Assembly: GCF_902497555.1 (NCBI RefSeq)
Contig: NZ_CABVGP010000003.1
Span: forward strand, 496,001 to 560,000
DNA: 64,000 nt
Direction: 5' to 3'
Origin: Amycolatopsis camponoti
GTDB lineage: Bacteria > Actinomycetota > Actinomycetes > Mycobacteriales > Pseudonocardiaceae
Positions 24,894 through 33,949 of this stretch are shown here, piece by piece (the stretch's first letter is position 1; every line of letters begins with the position of its first letter). The translations under genes and the position numbers were made by a program. The notes under the pieces were generated by a model. It had not been told where the DNA came from and made no database searches. It saw only the letters and a program-made list of their open reading frames with translations.

Positions 24894-25286
24894 TCACCAC
24901 CCCCAGGTGCGGTCGGGCACCAAGCGGATGCGGACGGAGTACTCGGCGTCGAAGGCGTCCGGCGTCTCGAACCCGATGGCGGCGTACGCCGGGCCGTACT
25001 TGTCGAGGTAGCCGGGCGCTTCCGACGCCTTGCCCTCCTCGACGTGCGCCTTGCCGTTGACGACGAGGATCGCGCCGCCGCTTTCGTTGCCGTTGAGGTG
25101 AAAGCTCACCTCGGGGTTGGCCTCGATGTGCCGCAGCTTCGCGGTGTCCGGCTTGCTGAACACCACGATGTCGGCGCCGTCGAGGACGAACCACACCGGC
25201 CGGGGCGCGGGCCGCCCCTTCGGCGTGACGGTGGTCAGCCAGCCGATCCTCTCGGCGGAGCGATCGCTGAGCTTCGGTTCTGCCAT
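24894..25286 (-). CDS. Pyridoxamine 5'-phosphate oxidase-like (PPOX/FDOR) flavin- or F420-binding protein
   Basis: 130 residues from the ATG at 25286. The split beta-barrel family pattern is visible: GWLTTVTPKGRPAPRPVWFVLDGADIVVFSKPDTAKLRHIEANPEVSFHLNG, matching the PPOX-class (Rv3369-like) proteins. Members are homodimers that use FMN or F420 to reduce a range of xenobiotics or biliverdin. Convergent with the GNAT gene and 64 bases from DUF2339. Cofactor choice cannot be decided from sequence. Confidence 0.78.
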   Translation of the reverse strand: MAEPKLSDRSAERIGWLTTVTPKGRPAPRPVWFVLDGADIVVFSKPDTAKLRHIEANPEVSFHLNGNESGGAILVVNGKAHVEEGKASEAPGYLDKYGPAYAAIGFETPDAFDAEYSVRIRLVPDRTWGW

Positions 25287-25350
25287 TGGTGCCCCCTGGT
25301 CGTCGGTCGTGTGATCCAGGTAACCACAGGGCACCGACAATTCTTCCCCG

Positions 25351-27150
25351 TCAGCGCGAGGCGACGAGCCGGGCGTACCGCGTCCCGGCCGCGAGCAGGA
25401 CCAGTCCCGCGCCGAGGAACGCGCCCACCCGCGCCAGGCCGTCCAGGGTCGCCAGGTCGAACAGCACCAGCTTGAGCACCGCCGCGCCGACCAGGACCAG
25501 CCCGATCACGCGCAGCGCGACGACGTCGATGCCGCGCAGCAGCAGCACGAGCGCCGCGATCGTCCAGGAGACCGTGATCAGCGCGTGGCCGAGGAGGAAG
25601 CCGGTGCGGCCGGGGACGGCCAGCAGCGACCCGCACAGCACGACCCCGGCGGCGCCGTAGAGCGCGGAAACCCCGGCGACGAGCCAGATCGGCAGGTCGT
25701 CGGCCGGTCCGCGGAAGACCGCCAGCCGCACGGCCGCCCACGGCAGCGCGACCGAAACCGCGAGGAGCAGCAGGGCGACCGCGAGCGCGCCGGCGACGTC
25801 GGCGGCCGGCCGGATCCGGTACACCATCAGCAAAGCGGGCGTGACGTCGAAGAACACGCCGATCAGGCCCCCGATCGTCGCGAAGCCGAGTGCGGCCGCC
25901 AGCGCGAACTTGTTTCGCCCGCCCACCGCGGCCACGGCGAGCAGCAGTGCCTCGCCGAGCAGCACCGCGGCACGAGCGGGACCGTCGAACTGCGTGACGG
26001 TCGCCTGCAGGATCGCCAGCAGCCCGGCGAGCCCGGCCAGCTGCCCGGCGATCCCCGGCCACCAGCGGCGCGTCGCCCAGACGGCCAGGAGGACGACACC
26101 GGCACCGGCCGCGACCGGCACGGCCTGGGCCTTGGGCAGGAGCAACGCGGCGACCAGCGCCGGGACGACGGACGTCGCCAGCACGGCGAGCGCGGCGGGG
26201 TCGTTTTCGCGGCGGCGCAGCACGATCAGCGCGAGGGCGATGCCGATGACGCCCGCACCGAGCGCCGCGACGGTGTTCTGCCGGCCGTCGTGCGCGACCG
26301 CGCTGCTGATGACCGAGGCCAACAGCGGCGGCACCCCGGCGGCGAGCGTCAGCGACGACCAGTCGCGGCGCAGCTGCACCGGCGCCGTCGCGAGCTGGAC
26401 CATCAGCAGGAAGGCGACGAGTTCGGGGGTGAACCCGCGGGTGATCATCGGCGCGCAGACCACGCAGCCGACGACCACGACGGAAGCCAGCAGCGGCGAC
26501 TCCCAGCGCACGGCCACGAGCAGCCCGCCGGCGGCGACCGCGAGACCCACGGCGAGCCCGGCGAGCACCGGCAGGAAGTCGTACAGCGACGTCGCGGCGA
26601 CGGCGTCCAGGTAGAGCGTCGCGATGCCGGTCCAGGCGAGGGCGAACGCCCCGGTGCGGCCGGCGGGCTTGCGGTGCAGCCAGACGCCGGCCCCGGTCAG
26701 CGCGAGCCCGAAGGCGGCGCCGACGAGCACGCGCGGCAGCGGCCCGAGCCAGCCCCGCTGGACGGCCAGCACGAGCAGCAGGACGACGCCCAGCAGCGTC
26801 ACGGCGCCGCCGACCCAGGCCAGGACACGGCTGCCCGCGCCCTCCTTGCCGAGCTTTTCGCCCAGTGTCTGCCGCGGGACGGGCTGGTAGGGCGCCTGCG
26901 GCGGGACGTAGTACTGCCGGGGTGGCTGCCAGGGGTGCGGGGGCCACGGCGGCGGCATCTGCTGCTGTGGCGGCAGGGACCAGGGCTGGGGTTGAGGCGG
27001 CTGCTGAGGCTGCTCGGCCGGTTTCGGCTGTTCGGCCTGCTGGGGCTGGTCGGCCCGGACGGTCCGCAGTTCGGAGCCCACCACGGCGAGACGACGCCCC
27101 AGGTCGTCGATCTCGCCGGCGAGCCGGAGGAGCACATCTTCGGTGGTCAT
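25351..27150 (-). CDS. DUF2339 family polytopic membrane protein
   Basis: 599 residues from the ATG at 27150. A short N-terminal coiled-coil helix (residues 1-32) and a proline/glutamine-rich cytoplasmic linker (about 35-90) precede roughly 16 hydrophobic helices, filling the remainder. The family signature GEKLGKEGAGSRVLAWVGGAVTLLGVVLLLVLAVQRGWLGPLPRVLVG is present. DUF2339 proteins are widespread, with no established function, possibly acting in envelope stress. It is followed, in the opposite order, by the Gfo/Idh/MocA gene, with a 45-base gap. Confidence 0.8.
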   Translation of the reverse strand: MTTEDVLLRLAGEIDDLGRRLAVVGSELRTVRADQPQQAEQPKPAEQPQQPPQPQPWSLPPQQQMPPPWPPHPWQPPRQYYVPPQAPYQPVPRQTLGEKLGKEGAGSRVLAWVGGAVTLLGVVLLLVLAVQRGWLGPLPRVLVGAAFGLALTGAGVWLHRKPAGRTGAFALAWTGIATLYLDAVAATSLYDFLPVLAGLAVGLAVAAGGLLVAVRWESPLLASVVVVGCVVCAPMITRGFTPELVAFLLMVQLATAPVQLRRDWSSLTLAAGVPPLLASVISSAVAHDGRQNTVAALGAGVIGIALALIVLRRRENDPAALAVLATSVVPALVAALLLPKAQAVPVAAGAGVVLLAVWATRRWWPGIAGQLAGLAGLLAILQATVTQFDGPARAAVLLGEALLLAVAAVGGRNKFALAAALGFATIGGLIGVFFDVTPALLMVYRIRPAADVAGALAVALLLLAVSVALPWAAVRLAVFRGPADDLPIWLVAGVSALYGAAGVVLCGSLLAVPGRTGFLLGHALITVSWTIAALVLLLRGIDVVALRVIGLVLVGAAVLKLVLFDLATLDGLARVGAFLGAGLVLLAAGTRYARLVASR

Positions 27151-27195
27151 ACTGGACAGAGTCACCCACAAGGGGCGCCCAGCGGATCCGTATCT

Positions 27196-28158
27196 CTACT
27201 CAACCGAGCTGAGTACCCGGTCCATGGTCGTCATGATCGAGACGGTTTCGTCGAGCGGCATGAGCGCGCTCTCGGTCTCGCCGGCGGCCAGCAGCCGGGC
27301 CACTTCGTCGGCCTGGTGCCGCAGGCCACGGCCCTCGTCGAAGTACTCGAAGCGGCTTCGCTCGCCTTCGCGCGGGATGAGCGTGAAGGACGCGGGCGCG
27401 TAGAAGGGCCCTTCGACCTCGATGCGCGCGTCCGTGCCGACGATCGCCGCCGTGGTCGGCGAAACCGCGCTCAACGTGCAGCTCAGCACGGCCTGCGCGC
27501 CGCTCGCGTAGCCGAACAGCATCGACGTCTGCGCGTCGACGCCGGTGAACGCCGGGGTCACCATCGCGGCGACGCGGTCCGGGGCCCCGAGCACCATCGA
27601 CGCGAACGAAACCGGGTAGATCCCCAGGTCGAGCAGGGCGCCACCGCCGAGCTCGGGCGCGAACAGCCGGAAGGCGGGGTCCTCGGCGAACCACTGGCCG
27701 TGGTCGGCCATGACGGTGACGACGTCGCCGAGGCTGGGCAGCAGCTCACGGATGTGCCGGATGTGCGGCAGGAAGCGCGTCCACATGGCTTCCATGAGGA
27801 AGAGGCCGCGTTCGCGGGCGAGCGCGACCAGGTCGCGCGCCTCGTCGGCGTTCATCGTGAACGGCTTCTCGACCAGCACGGGCTTGCCGGCTTCGAGCGC
27901 GAGCCGCGCGTTGCCGTGGTGCAGGGGGTGCGGCGTGGCGACGTAGACGATGTCGACGTCCGGATCGTTCGCGAGGGCTTCGTAGCTGCCGTGGCGAGTG
28001 GGGATGCCCAGTCTCCCGGCGAAAGCGTCGGCGCTTTCGGCCGTGCGCGACCCGACCGCGGCGACGACGCCGGATCCGGTCAGCTTCAGGTCTTCCGCGA
28101 AGGCCCCGGCGATGCCGCCGGTCCCCATGATTCCCCAGCGCAGGGGCTTGTCGGTCAT
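27196..28158 (-). CDS. Gfo/Idh/MocA family oxidoreductase
   Basis: 320 residues. The NAD(P)-binding Rossmann fold opens with RWGIMGTGGIAGAFAEDL (residues 6-23), continues with VDIVYVATPHPLHHGNARLALEAGKPVLVEKPFTMN (EKP motif, about 68-104), and the C-terminal alpha/beta domain carries the conserved LGGGALLDLGIYP (Asp and Tyr) region. It would oxidise or reduce a sugar, inositol or related polyol. No sugar transporter is adjacent; substrate unknown. Confidence 0.88.
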   Translation of the reverse strand: MTDKPLRWGIMGTGGIAGAFAEDLKLTGSGVVAAVGSRTAESADAFAGRLGIPTRHGSYEALANDPDVDIVYVATPHPLHHGNARLALEAGKPVLVEKPFTMNADEARDLVALARERGLFLMEAMWTRFLPHIRHIRELLPSLGDVVTVMADHGQWFAEDPAFRLFAPELGGGALLDLGIYPVSFASMVLGAPDRVAAMVTPAFTGVDAQTSMLFGYASGAQAVLSCTLSAVSPTTAAIVGTDARIEVEGPFYAPASFTLIPREGERSRFEYFDEGRGLRHQADEVARLLAAGETESALMPLDETVSIMTTMDRVLSSVE

Positions 28159-28255
28159 GCCGGAACCCTACGGGCAGTGTCGGTAAAACCACGGTGGATA
28201 CCCGTCGCGCGATCGGGCAGGGTGGTGGTTTCCCGAGCCGAGCGGAGGGCCTGCC

Positions 28256-28648
28256 GTGCCCCGTCGCCGTGTTCCCGAACGTGCCACGCCCGTCGGCGCC
28301 GGCCGGATCTTCCTGCCGGTGATGCTGGTGGTCTTCGGCCTGGGCACGCTGGTGCTCCTGGTCGCCTCGATCAAGGTCCTGGCGGACGACCTCGGCCACG
28401 GCGGCGATCCGTCGCCGTGGTTCGTGCTGTCGGTGTTCGCGACGGCGATCCAGCTGCTGGCCGTCGTCGCACTCGGTTTCCGCCGCCGTTGGGGCGCGAA
28501 ACTGCTCGCGGCGGCGTTCGTGGCGAGCGTGCTGCTGGACTTCACGGGACTCACCGGGCTGACCACCGGAGCGGTCCTGATCAAGATCATCGCGGCCGGC
28601 CTCCTGGCCACGGCGATCCTGGTCCGCTGGGACGACCTCGTCGCCTGA
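28256..28648 (+). CDS. Small hypothetical membrane protein
   Basis: 130 residues from a GTG at 28256. Four hydrophobic stretches at about 20-40, 55-75, 85-100 and 105-122 are separated by short polar loops; an Arg-rich head (MPRRRVPERATP) precedes the first. No domain was recognised. It lies alone between the divergent oxidoreductase and dusB, 38 bases before dusB, so it could share its transcript. Unknown function. Confidence 0.6.
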   Translation: MPRRRVPERATPVGAGRIFLPVMLVVFGLGTLVLLVASIKVLADDLGHGGDPSPWFVLSVFATAIQLLAVVALGFRRRWGAKLLAAAFVASVLLDFTGLTGLTTGAVLIKIIAAGLLATAILVRWDDLVA

Positions 28649-28686
28649 CCAGCCCCTGGTCGACGTGATCGACACCACAAGCGACA

Positions 28687-29826
28687 ATGGAGGACGTGAC
28701 CGCCACCCTGAGCAAGCCCGCCCTGAAGATCGGCCCCTACCAGGTCGATCCGCCAGTGGTGCTCGCTCCGATGGCCGGCATCACCAACGTCGCCTTCCGC
28801 CAGCTGTGCGCCGAGTACGGCGCCGGCATCTACGTGTGCGAAATGATCACCGCGCGGGCCGTCGTCGAACGGCACCCCGCGACCATGCACATGATGACCT
28901 TCGGGGCTGAGGAAAAGCCCCGGTCCATGCAGCTCTACGGCGTCGACCCGAAGACGATGGCCGAAGCCGTCCGGATCATCGTCGGCGAAGGCCTGGCCGA
29001 CCACATCGACTCCAACTTCGGTTGCCCGGTCGCGAAGGTGACCCGCAAGGGCGGCGGGGCGGCGCTGCCGTACAAGCGGAAGCTGTTCGAGGCGATCGTC
29101 CGCGAGTCGGCTCGCGCGGCCGGGGACGTGCCGTTCACGGTCAAGTTCCGCATCGGCATCGACGACGACCACCGCACGTACCTCGACGCCGGCCGCATCG
29201 CCGAGGGCGAGGGCGCGGCCGCCGTCAGCCTGCACGCCCGCACCGCGGCGCAGCGCTACTCCGGCCAGGCCGACTGGACGAAGATCGCCGCGTTGAAGGA
29301 GGCCGTGACCAGCATCCCGGTCCTCGGCAACGGCGACATCTTCTCCGCCGCCGACGCGCTGCGCATGGTCGACGAAACAGGCTGCGACGGCGTGGTCGTC
29401 GGCCGCGGTTGCCTGGGCCGCCCGTGGCTGTTCGGCGAGCTGGAAGCCGCCTTCGCCGGGCGCCCGCTGCCGACCCCGCCGAACCTGGGCGAGGTTGCGC
29501 AGGTCCTGCGCCGCCACGCCGAGCTGCTCATCGGGCACGACGGCGAGACGAAGGCCCTGCGCGACCTGCGCAAGCACATGGCCTGGTACTTCATGAACTT
29601 CCCGGTCGGCTCCGAACTGCGCCGCGGCTTCGCGATGGTGTCCGGCCTCGCGGAACTGGACGACCTGATCGGCCGCCTCGACCACGACGCCCCGTTCCCG
29701 GACAACGCCGACGGCCCTCGGGGGCGCCAGGGCTCCCCGGGCAAGGTCACGCTGCCACACGGCTGGCTCGACGACCCGGACGACGACTGCGTCCCGGAGG
29801 CGGAAGACATGCACTCGGGCGGCTGA
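28687..29826 (+). CDS. dusB: tRNA-dihydrouridine synthase B
   Basis: 379 residues. TIM-barrel flavoprotein with the Dus signatures: VVLAPMAGITNVAFRQLC (FMN phosphate side, about 24-41), DSNFGCPVAKVTRKGGGAALPYK (catalytic Cys of NxxxPxxKV type, near 109-130), FTVKFRIG, SLHARTAAQRYSG and VLGNGDIFS...GVVVGRGCLGRPW (flavin-binding). It reduces uridines in tRNA D-loops. In dusB-type proteins of actinomycetes the C-terminal helical domain (about 255-379) is present and here ends in an acidic tail. A GTG at 28696 is an alternative start. Confidence 0.93.
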   Translation: MEDVTATLSKPALKIGPYQVDPPVVLAPMAGITNVAFRQLCAEYGAGIYVCEMITARAVVERHPATMHMMTFGAEEKPRSMQLYGVDPKTMAEAVRIIVGEGLADHIDSNFGCPVAKVTRKGGGAALPYKRKLFEAIVRESARAAGDVPFTVKFRIGIDDDHRTYLDAGRIAEGEGAAAVSLHARTAAQRYSGQADWTKIAALKEAVTSIPVLGNGDIFSAADALRMVDETGCDGVVVGRGCLGRPWLFGELEAAFAGRPLPTPPNLGEVAQVLRRHAELLIGHDGETKALRDLRKHMAWYFMNFPVGSELRRGFAMVSGLAELDDLIGRLDHDAPFPDNADGPRGRQGSPGKVTLPHGWLDDPDDDCVPEAEDMHSGG

Positions 29827-29829
29827 GCT

Positions 29830-29994
29830 GCAGCAGCTGAACCCGAACAGCAACACCCCCAACGGCACGTGCACGACCGTCACGTGTGCGATGCCCAACA
29901 CCACCTGCGCCAGCACGAACACCGTGTACGCCGCCGCGCTGTGCAATGAATGGCCGTTCGGTGTGGTGAAACGCAGGAAGGTCGCCATACCCAT
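29830..29994 (-). pseudogene. Possible decayed small membrane protein
   Basis: From the ATG at 29994 the minus strand reads MGMATFLRFTTPNGHSLHSA, then about 35 hydrophobic residues (two helix-like stretches split by a His-rich HVTVVHVP), which look like a real membrane protein. But after about 55 codons the frame has no stop and runs antisense into dusB. A shift of frame near the Cys-Cys codons gives a longer but non-conserved end. It is either a shrunken remnant or an artefact of high GC; it fills most of the 272-base space between dusB and the next gene. Confidence 0.3.
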
Positions 29995-30098
29995 TACGAC
30001 GACGCGGCCGCACCGAACGTGAGGTCGTGACAACTGTCATCCCTCGATCGTGGCGGATCGCATCCGTATCGGAACCCCGGCCGCGACAAGCTTTTCGC

Positions 30099-30752
30099 AT
30101 GACGAACCACAGCGCTCCCGCCTCTTTGCTCCAGACCCTCGGCGTCGAGATCGCCGTCCCGCTCGGCGTCTACTACGGGCTCCACTCGCTCGGCGTCGAC
30201 GACTTCACCGCGCTCGCGCTCTCCGGTGTCTTCCCGCTCGGCCGGACGCTGTTCCAGTTCGCCAAGCACCGCACCCTCAACGGGCTCGCCCTCGTCGTCC
30301 TCGTGACCAACGTCGTCGGGATGCTGCTGACCTTCGTCTCCGGCGACGCCCGCATGATGATCGCCAAGGACTCGATCGGGAGCGGGATCACCGGGATCGT
30401 CATCCTGATCTCCGCGTTCACCGCGCAGCCGATCATGACGAAGGCCCTGCGCCCGTTCCTCACCCACGGCAAAGCCGACCACGAATCCGCCTGGGAACGC
30501 TTGCGGGGCAACGAAAGGTTCGCCACCGTCCTGCGTCGCAGCAGCGTCATCTGGGGTGTCGGGTTCGTGCTCGAAAGCGCCGCTCGCGTGGTCGGCGCCT
30601 TCACCCTGCCCGTCTCGACGATGGTGTGGCTGAGCACGGTCGTCTTCATCGGCACCTTCGCGCTGATCATGGTCATCGCCGGTGCGGTCGCGAAGGAAGC
30701 CGGCGTGATGGTGGCCCGCGAGGCGCAGACCCGCGAGCTCGTCGCCGCTTGA
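30099..30752 (+). CDS. VC0807-like integral membrane protein
   Basis: 217 residues from the ATG at 30099. Five or six hydrophobic segments: about 16-36, 40-55, 63-83, 92-108, 145-160 and 175-200. The pattern (short cytoplasmic Arg/Lys connectors, FLTHGKADHESAWERLRG loop) matches the VC0807/intracellular-septation-like family of unannotated membrane proteins. Unknown function. It is followed 32 bases later by the GntR/HutC gene, whose operator region it does not overlap. Confidence 0.6.
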   Translation: MTNHSAPASLLQTLGVEIAVPLGVYYGLHSLGVDDFTALALSGVFPLGRTLFQFAKHRTLNGLALVVLVTNVVGMLLTFVSGDARMMIAKDSIGSGITGIVILISAFTAQPIMTKALRPFLTHGKADHESAWERLRGNERFATVLRRSSVIWGVGFVLESAARVVGAFTLPVSTMVWLSTVVFIGTFALIMVIAGAVAKEAGVMVAREAQTRELVAA

Positions 30753-30769
30753 CCAGCACGAACGCAGCG

Positions 30770-30791
30770 TGTACAGGTGTGTACATGTACA
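30770..30791. promoter_or_regulatory. Triple TGTACA operator at the gntR start codon
   Basis: TGTACA occurs at 30770-30775, 30780-30785 and 30786-30791; the last two fuse into a perfect 12-bp palindrome TGTACATGTACA, and its centre includes the ATG at 30785. HutC/UTRA-type GntR proteins bind T-rich dyads of this kind. A repressor bound here would block both transcription and the start codon region. Confidence 0.6.
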
Positions 30792-31477
30792 GCAAGCGGC
30801 AGCAGCTCGTCGGCGACCTCTCCGACCTGATCCGCTCGGGTCGGCTCGCCCACGGTGAACGTCTCCCCGGCGAGAACCAGCTCGCCGAGCAGTACCAGGT
30901 CAGCCGCGGGACCGTCCGCAGCGCCCTCTCCGAGCTCCAGCAGCTCGAGCTCATCTCCACCCAGGCCGGCGTCGGGTCGTTCGTCACCTTCGACGGCGTC
31001 CAGCTCGACCAGCGGCTCGGCTGGGCCCGCGCCCTCGCCGACGCCGGGGCGCCCGTCACCACGCAGCTCCTCGGCATCGAGACCGTCGAAGACCGGGCCC
31101 TCGAAGAAGAGTTCGGCGAGAAGACCTACGTCGCCGTGCGGCGGCTGCGGCGGGAGCACGATCGCGGCGTCTCGCTCGAGACCGCCACCGTCTCCGCCGA
31201 CGGCCCGCTCGCCGACCTCCCCGAGACCGGCCTGCGGGACGGCTCCCTCACCAAGACACTCGAAGCCGCCGGACGGATCTCCGTCGGCGGTGACCAGTGG
31301 ATCAGCACCGAACGCCTCGACGCCGCCGACGCCGAGCTGCTCGGCCGCGGTGTCGGCGAGCTCTTCCTCCGCGCCGAACGCACTTCGGTCGACGTCGAAG
31401 GCCGGCTCGTCGAGCGGGTCGTCAGCCTGCTGGACCCGGACCGGTTCCAGTTCCACCTCACCTTCGGACACCGGTGA
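30785..31477 (+). CDS. GntR/HutC (UTRA) family regulator
   Basis: 230 residues from the ATG at 30785. Residues about 1-65 form the GntR winged helix (RQQLVGDLSDLIRSGRLAHGERLPGENQLAEQYQVSRGTVRSALSELQQL), and the C-terminal two-thirds is a UTRA ligand domain (QRLGWARALADAGAPVTTQLLG through DRFQFHLTF). Ligands of UTRA domains are usually sugar phosphates, amino acids or nucleosides. Its stop overlaps the start of the ADP-ribosylglycohydrolase gene (GTGA) and heads the four-gene operon it presumably represses. Confidence 0.88.
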   Translation: MYSKRQQLVGDLSDLIRSGRLAHGERLPGENQLAEQYQVSRGTVRSALSELQQLELISTQAGVGSFVTFDGVQLDQRLGWARALADAGAPVTTQLLGIETVEDRALEEEFGEKTYVAVRRLRREHDRGVSLETATVSADGPLADLPETGLRDGSLTKTLEAAGRISVGGDQWISTERLDAADAELLGRGVGELFLRAERTSVDVEGRLVERVVSLLDPDRFQFHLTFGHR

Positions 31478-32493
31478 ACGCGCGGGACCGGGCGCTCGGC
31501 GCGTTCACCGGCCTCGCCGTCGGCGACGCGCTCGGCATGCCGACGCAGTCCATGTCCCGCGCCGCCATCGCCGCCGCCTACGGGCCGGTCACCGGCCTGC
31601 TCACCGCCGTCGCCGAGCAGCCGGTCGCGCCGTCTATGCCCGCCGGGTCGGTCACCGACGACACCGAGCAGGCCGTCCTGCTGGCCCGCCTCCTCATCGA
31701 CGGCCGCGGCACCGTCGAGCCGCAGGTCTTCGCCGACGCCCTGCTCATCTGGGAGGCGGACATGATCCGCCGCGGCTCCGCCGACCTCCTCGGCCCGTCC
31801 ACGAAACGCGCGCTCACCCGCCTCCAGGACGGCGTCCCCGCCGAAGAGGCCGGCCGCACCGGGACGACCAACGGCGCCGCCATGCGCGTCACGCCGGTCG
31901 GCATCGCGACCCCCTCCGAAGACCTCCACGCGCTGGTCGACGCGGTCGCCGCGACCGCGCGCGTCACGCACAACACCAGCCTCGGCATCGCGTCCGCCGC
32001 CGCGGTCGCCGCCACCGTGTCCGCCGGGGTCGAGGGCGCGAGCCTCGCCGAAGCGCTCGACGCCGGCGAGCGGGCCGCGGTCGTCGGCGGGGAACGCGGG
32101 CACTGGGCGGCCGGCGGGGAGATCGCCGCCCGGATCACCTGGGCCCGCGGCTGGGTGCGGGGCATGGCGCCGGCCGCCGTCGCCGACGCGGTCGCCCGGG
32201 TGATCGGCACGTCGGTCGCGTCGCAGGAGTCCGTCGTGGCCGCGTTCGCGCTGGCCGAGGCCATGGGCGACGACCCGCCGGCCGCGCTGCGCCTGGCCGC
32301 CGGGCTCGGCGGCGACACCGACACCGTCGCCGCGATCTGCGGCGCGATGCTCGGCGCCGCGCACGGCGTCGGTGCTTTCCGCCCCGACGTCGTGGAGACT
32401 GTGCTCTCCGTGAACCGGCTCGAGTTCGGGCCGCTCGTCGACGAGCTGCTCGCCCTGCGACGGCGGACCGGGCAGAGTCAGCGCACCTACTGA
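31474..32493 (+). CDS. ADP-ribosylglycohydrolase (ARH) family protein
   Basis: 339 residues from a GTG at 31474. The ARH/DraG fold has its two dinuclear Mg sites: SVTDDTEQA (about 59-67) and AAGLGGDTDTVAA (about 268-280), plus GAFTGLAVGDALGMPTQ at the N-terminus and NGAAMRVTPVG in the middle. It hydrolyses N-glycosidic ADP-ribose bonds or related nucleosides. Between a regulator and a purine/nucleobase-type permease plus an isochorismatase, it suggests breakdown of an imported ribosyl-nicotinamide- or nucleoside-type compound rather than protein de-ADP-ribosylation. Confidence 0.85.
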   Translation: MNARDRALGAFTGLAVGDALGMPTQSMSRAAIAAAYGPVTGLLTAVAEQPVAPSMPAGSVTDDTEQAVLLARLLIDGRGTVEPQVFADALLIWEADMIRRGSADLLGPSTKRALTRLQDGVPAEEAGRTGTTNGAAMRVTPVGIATPSEDLHALVDAVAATARVTHNTSLGIASAAAVAATVSAGVEGASLAEALDAGERAAVVGGERGHWAAGGEIAARITWARGWVRGMAPAAVADAVARVIGTSVASQESVVAAFALAEAMGDDPPAALRLAAGLGGDTDTVAAICGAMLGAAHGVGAFRPDVVETVLSVNRLEFGPLVDELLALRRRTGQSQRTY

Positions 32494-32509
32494 CCACAGG
32501 GGACGGGCC

Positions 32510-33949
32510 ATGACCGAAGCGGGCACCCGGAAGCTCAAGGTGGAGACCAACGGCCTCGACGTGATCGACGACGCCGAGCGCCGCGGGCGTCCGCGACAGC
32601 TGTTCTGGCCGTGGTTCGGCGCGAACGTCTCGGTGCTGGGGCTGAGCTACGGCTCGTTCACGCTCGGCTTCGGCATCTCCTTCTGGCAGGCGCTGGTCGC
32701 CGGCGTCGTCGGCATCCTGTTCTCGTTCCTGCTGTGCGGGTTCATCGCGATCGCGGGCAAGCGCGGGTCGGCGCCGACGATGCTGCTCTCGCGCGCGGCC
32801 TTCGGTGTCCGGGGCAACCGGCTGCCGTCGGCGATCTCGTGGCTGCTCACGGTCGGCTGGGAAACCGTGCTCACCGCGCTGGCGACGCTCGCGACGTCGA
32901 CGGTCTTCGAACGCCTCGGCTGGGGCGGCGGGACCTCGACGAAGGTGGTCGCGCTGGTCGTCGTCGCCGCGCTGATCGTCGCCGCCGGCGTCCTCGGCTT
33001 CGACGCGATCATGAAGCTGCAGACGTGGATCACCTGGATCACCGGCGTGCTCACGGTCGTCTACATCGTCCTGGTCGTCGGGGACGTGCACTGGGACACG
33101 GTGAGCGCGCTGCCGTCCGGCTCGGCGCAGCAGTGGGTCGGCGCGCTGGTGTTCCTGATGACCGGCTTCGGCCTCGGCTGGGTCAACGCGGCCGCGGACT
33201 ACTCGCGCTACCTGCCGCGGTCGTCGTCGAGCCGCGGCGTGGTCGGCTGGACGACGTTCGGCGCGTCGGTGGCCCCGCTGGTGCTGCTGGTGTTCGGGCT
33301 GCTGCTGGCCGGCTCGTCGACGGAGCTGAGCAAGGCCATCGCGACGGACCCGATCGGCGCGCTCACGACCGTGCTGCCGCTGTGGTTCCTGGTGCCGTTC
33401 GCGCTCGTCGCGGTGCTCGGCCTGGTCGGCGGCGCGGTGCTGGACATCTACTCGTCCGGGCTGGCGCTGCTGTCGGCCGGGCTGCGCGTGCGGCGGCCGG
33501 TGGCGGCGTTCGTGGACGGCGTGCTGATGGTGCTCGGCACGGTCTACATCGTGTTCTTCGGCGGCGAGTTCCTGTACCAGTTCCAGGGTTTCCTGGTGAC
33601 GCTGGGCGTGCCGGTCGCGGCGTGGTGCGGCGTGATGCTCGCGGACGTCCTGCTGCGACGGCGCGACTACGCCGAGCCCGACCTGTTCGACCCGGCCGGC
33701 CGCTACGGCGACGTCCGCTGGGGGCCGATCGCACTGGTGCTGGTGGCGACGGCGCTCGGCTGGGGCCTGGTCACGAACACGGCCGCCGGCTGGCTGCAGT
33801 GGCAGGGCTACCTCCTGGAGCCGTTCGGGCTCGGCGGGCGTGGCGGGGCGTGGGCGTACGCGAACCTCGGCGTCCTCGTGGCCTTGGCACTCGGTTTCGT
33901 CGTCACCCTGCTCACGCGCCGACGCGTCCGCGCGCAGGAGGCGGCGTGA
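32510..33949 (+). CDS. NCS1 family nucleobase/cytosine-type permease
   Basis: 479 residues with about twelve hydrophobic segments spread over residues 35-470. The NCS1 profile is present, with the first helices (FGANVSVLGLSYGSFTLGFGISFWQALVAG, about 36-66), GKRGSAPTMLLSRAAFGVRG (87-106) and GFGLGWVNAAADYSRYLP, the cytosine/allantoin-permease signature with a hydrophilic DYSRYLP. It is a sodium- or proton-coupled importer of nucleobases, hydantoins, allantoin or cofactors. It starts 16 bases after the ARH stop and overlaps the isochorismatase start. Confidence 0.87.
   Translation: MTEAGTRKLKVETNGLDVIDDAERRGRPRQLFWPWFGANVSVLGLSYGSFTLGFGISFWQALVAGVVGILFSFLLCGFIAIAGKRGSAPTMLLSRAAFGVRGNRLPSAISWLLTVGWETVLTALATLATSTVFERLGWGGGTSTKVVALVVVAALIVAAGVLGFDAIMKLQTWITWITGVLTVVYIVLVVGDVHWDTVSALPSGSAQQWVGALVFLMTGFGLGWVNAAADYSRYLPRSSSSRGVVGWTTFGASVAPLVLLVFGLLLAGSSTELSKAIATDPIGALTTVLPLWFLVPFALVAVLGLVGGAVLDIYSSGLALLSAGLRVRRPVAAFVDGVLMVLGTVYIVFFGGEFLYQFQGFLVTLGVPVAAWCGVMLADVLLRRRDYAEPDLFDPAGRYGDVRWGPIALVLVATALGWGLVTNTAAGWLQWQGYLLEPFGLGGRGGAWAYANLGVLVALALGFVVTLLTRRRVRAQEAA

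Noticed and set aside
28168..30033. 621-residue minus-strand protein over dusB
   Set aside because: It is almost entirely antisense to a well-supported gene; only its first 55 codons look protein-like.
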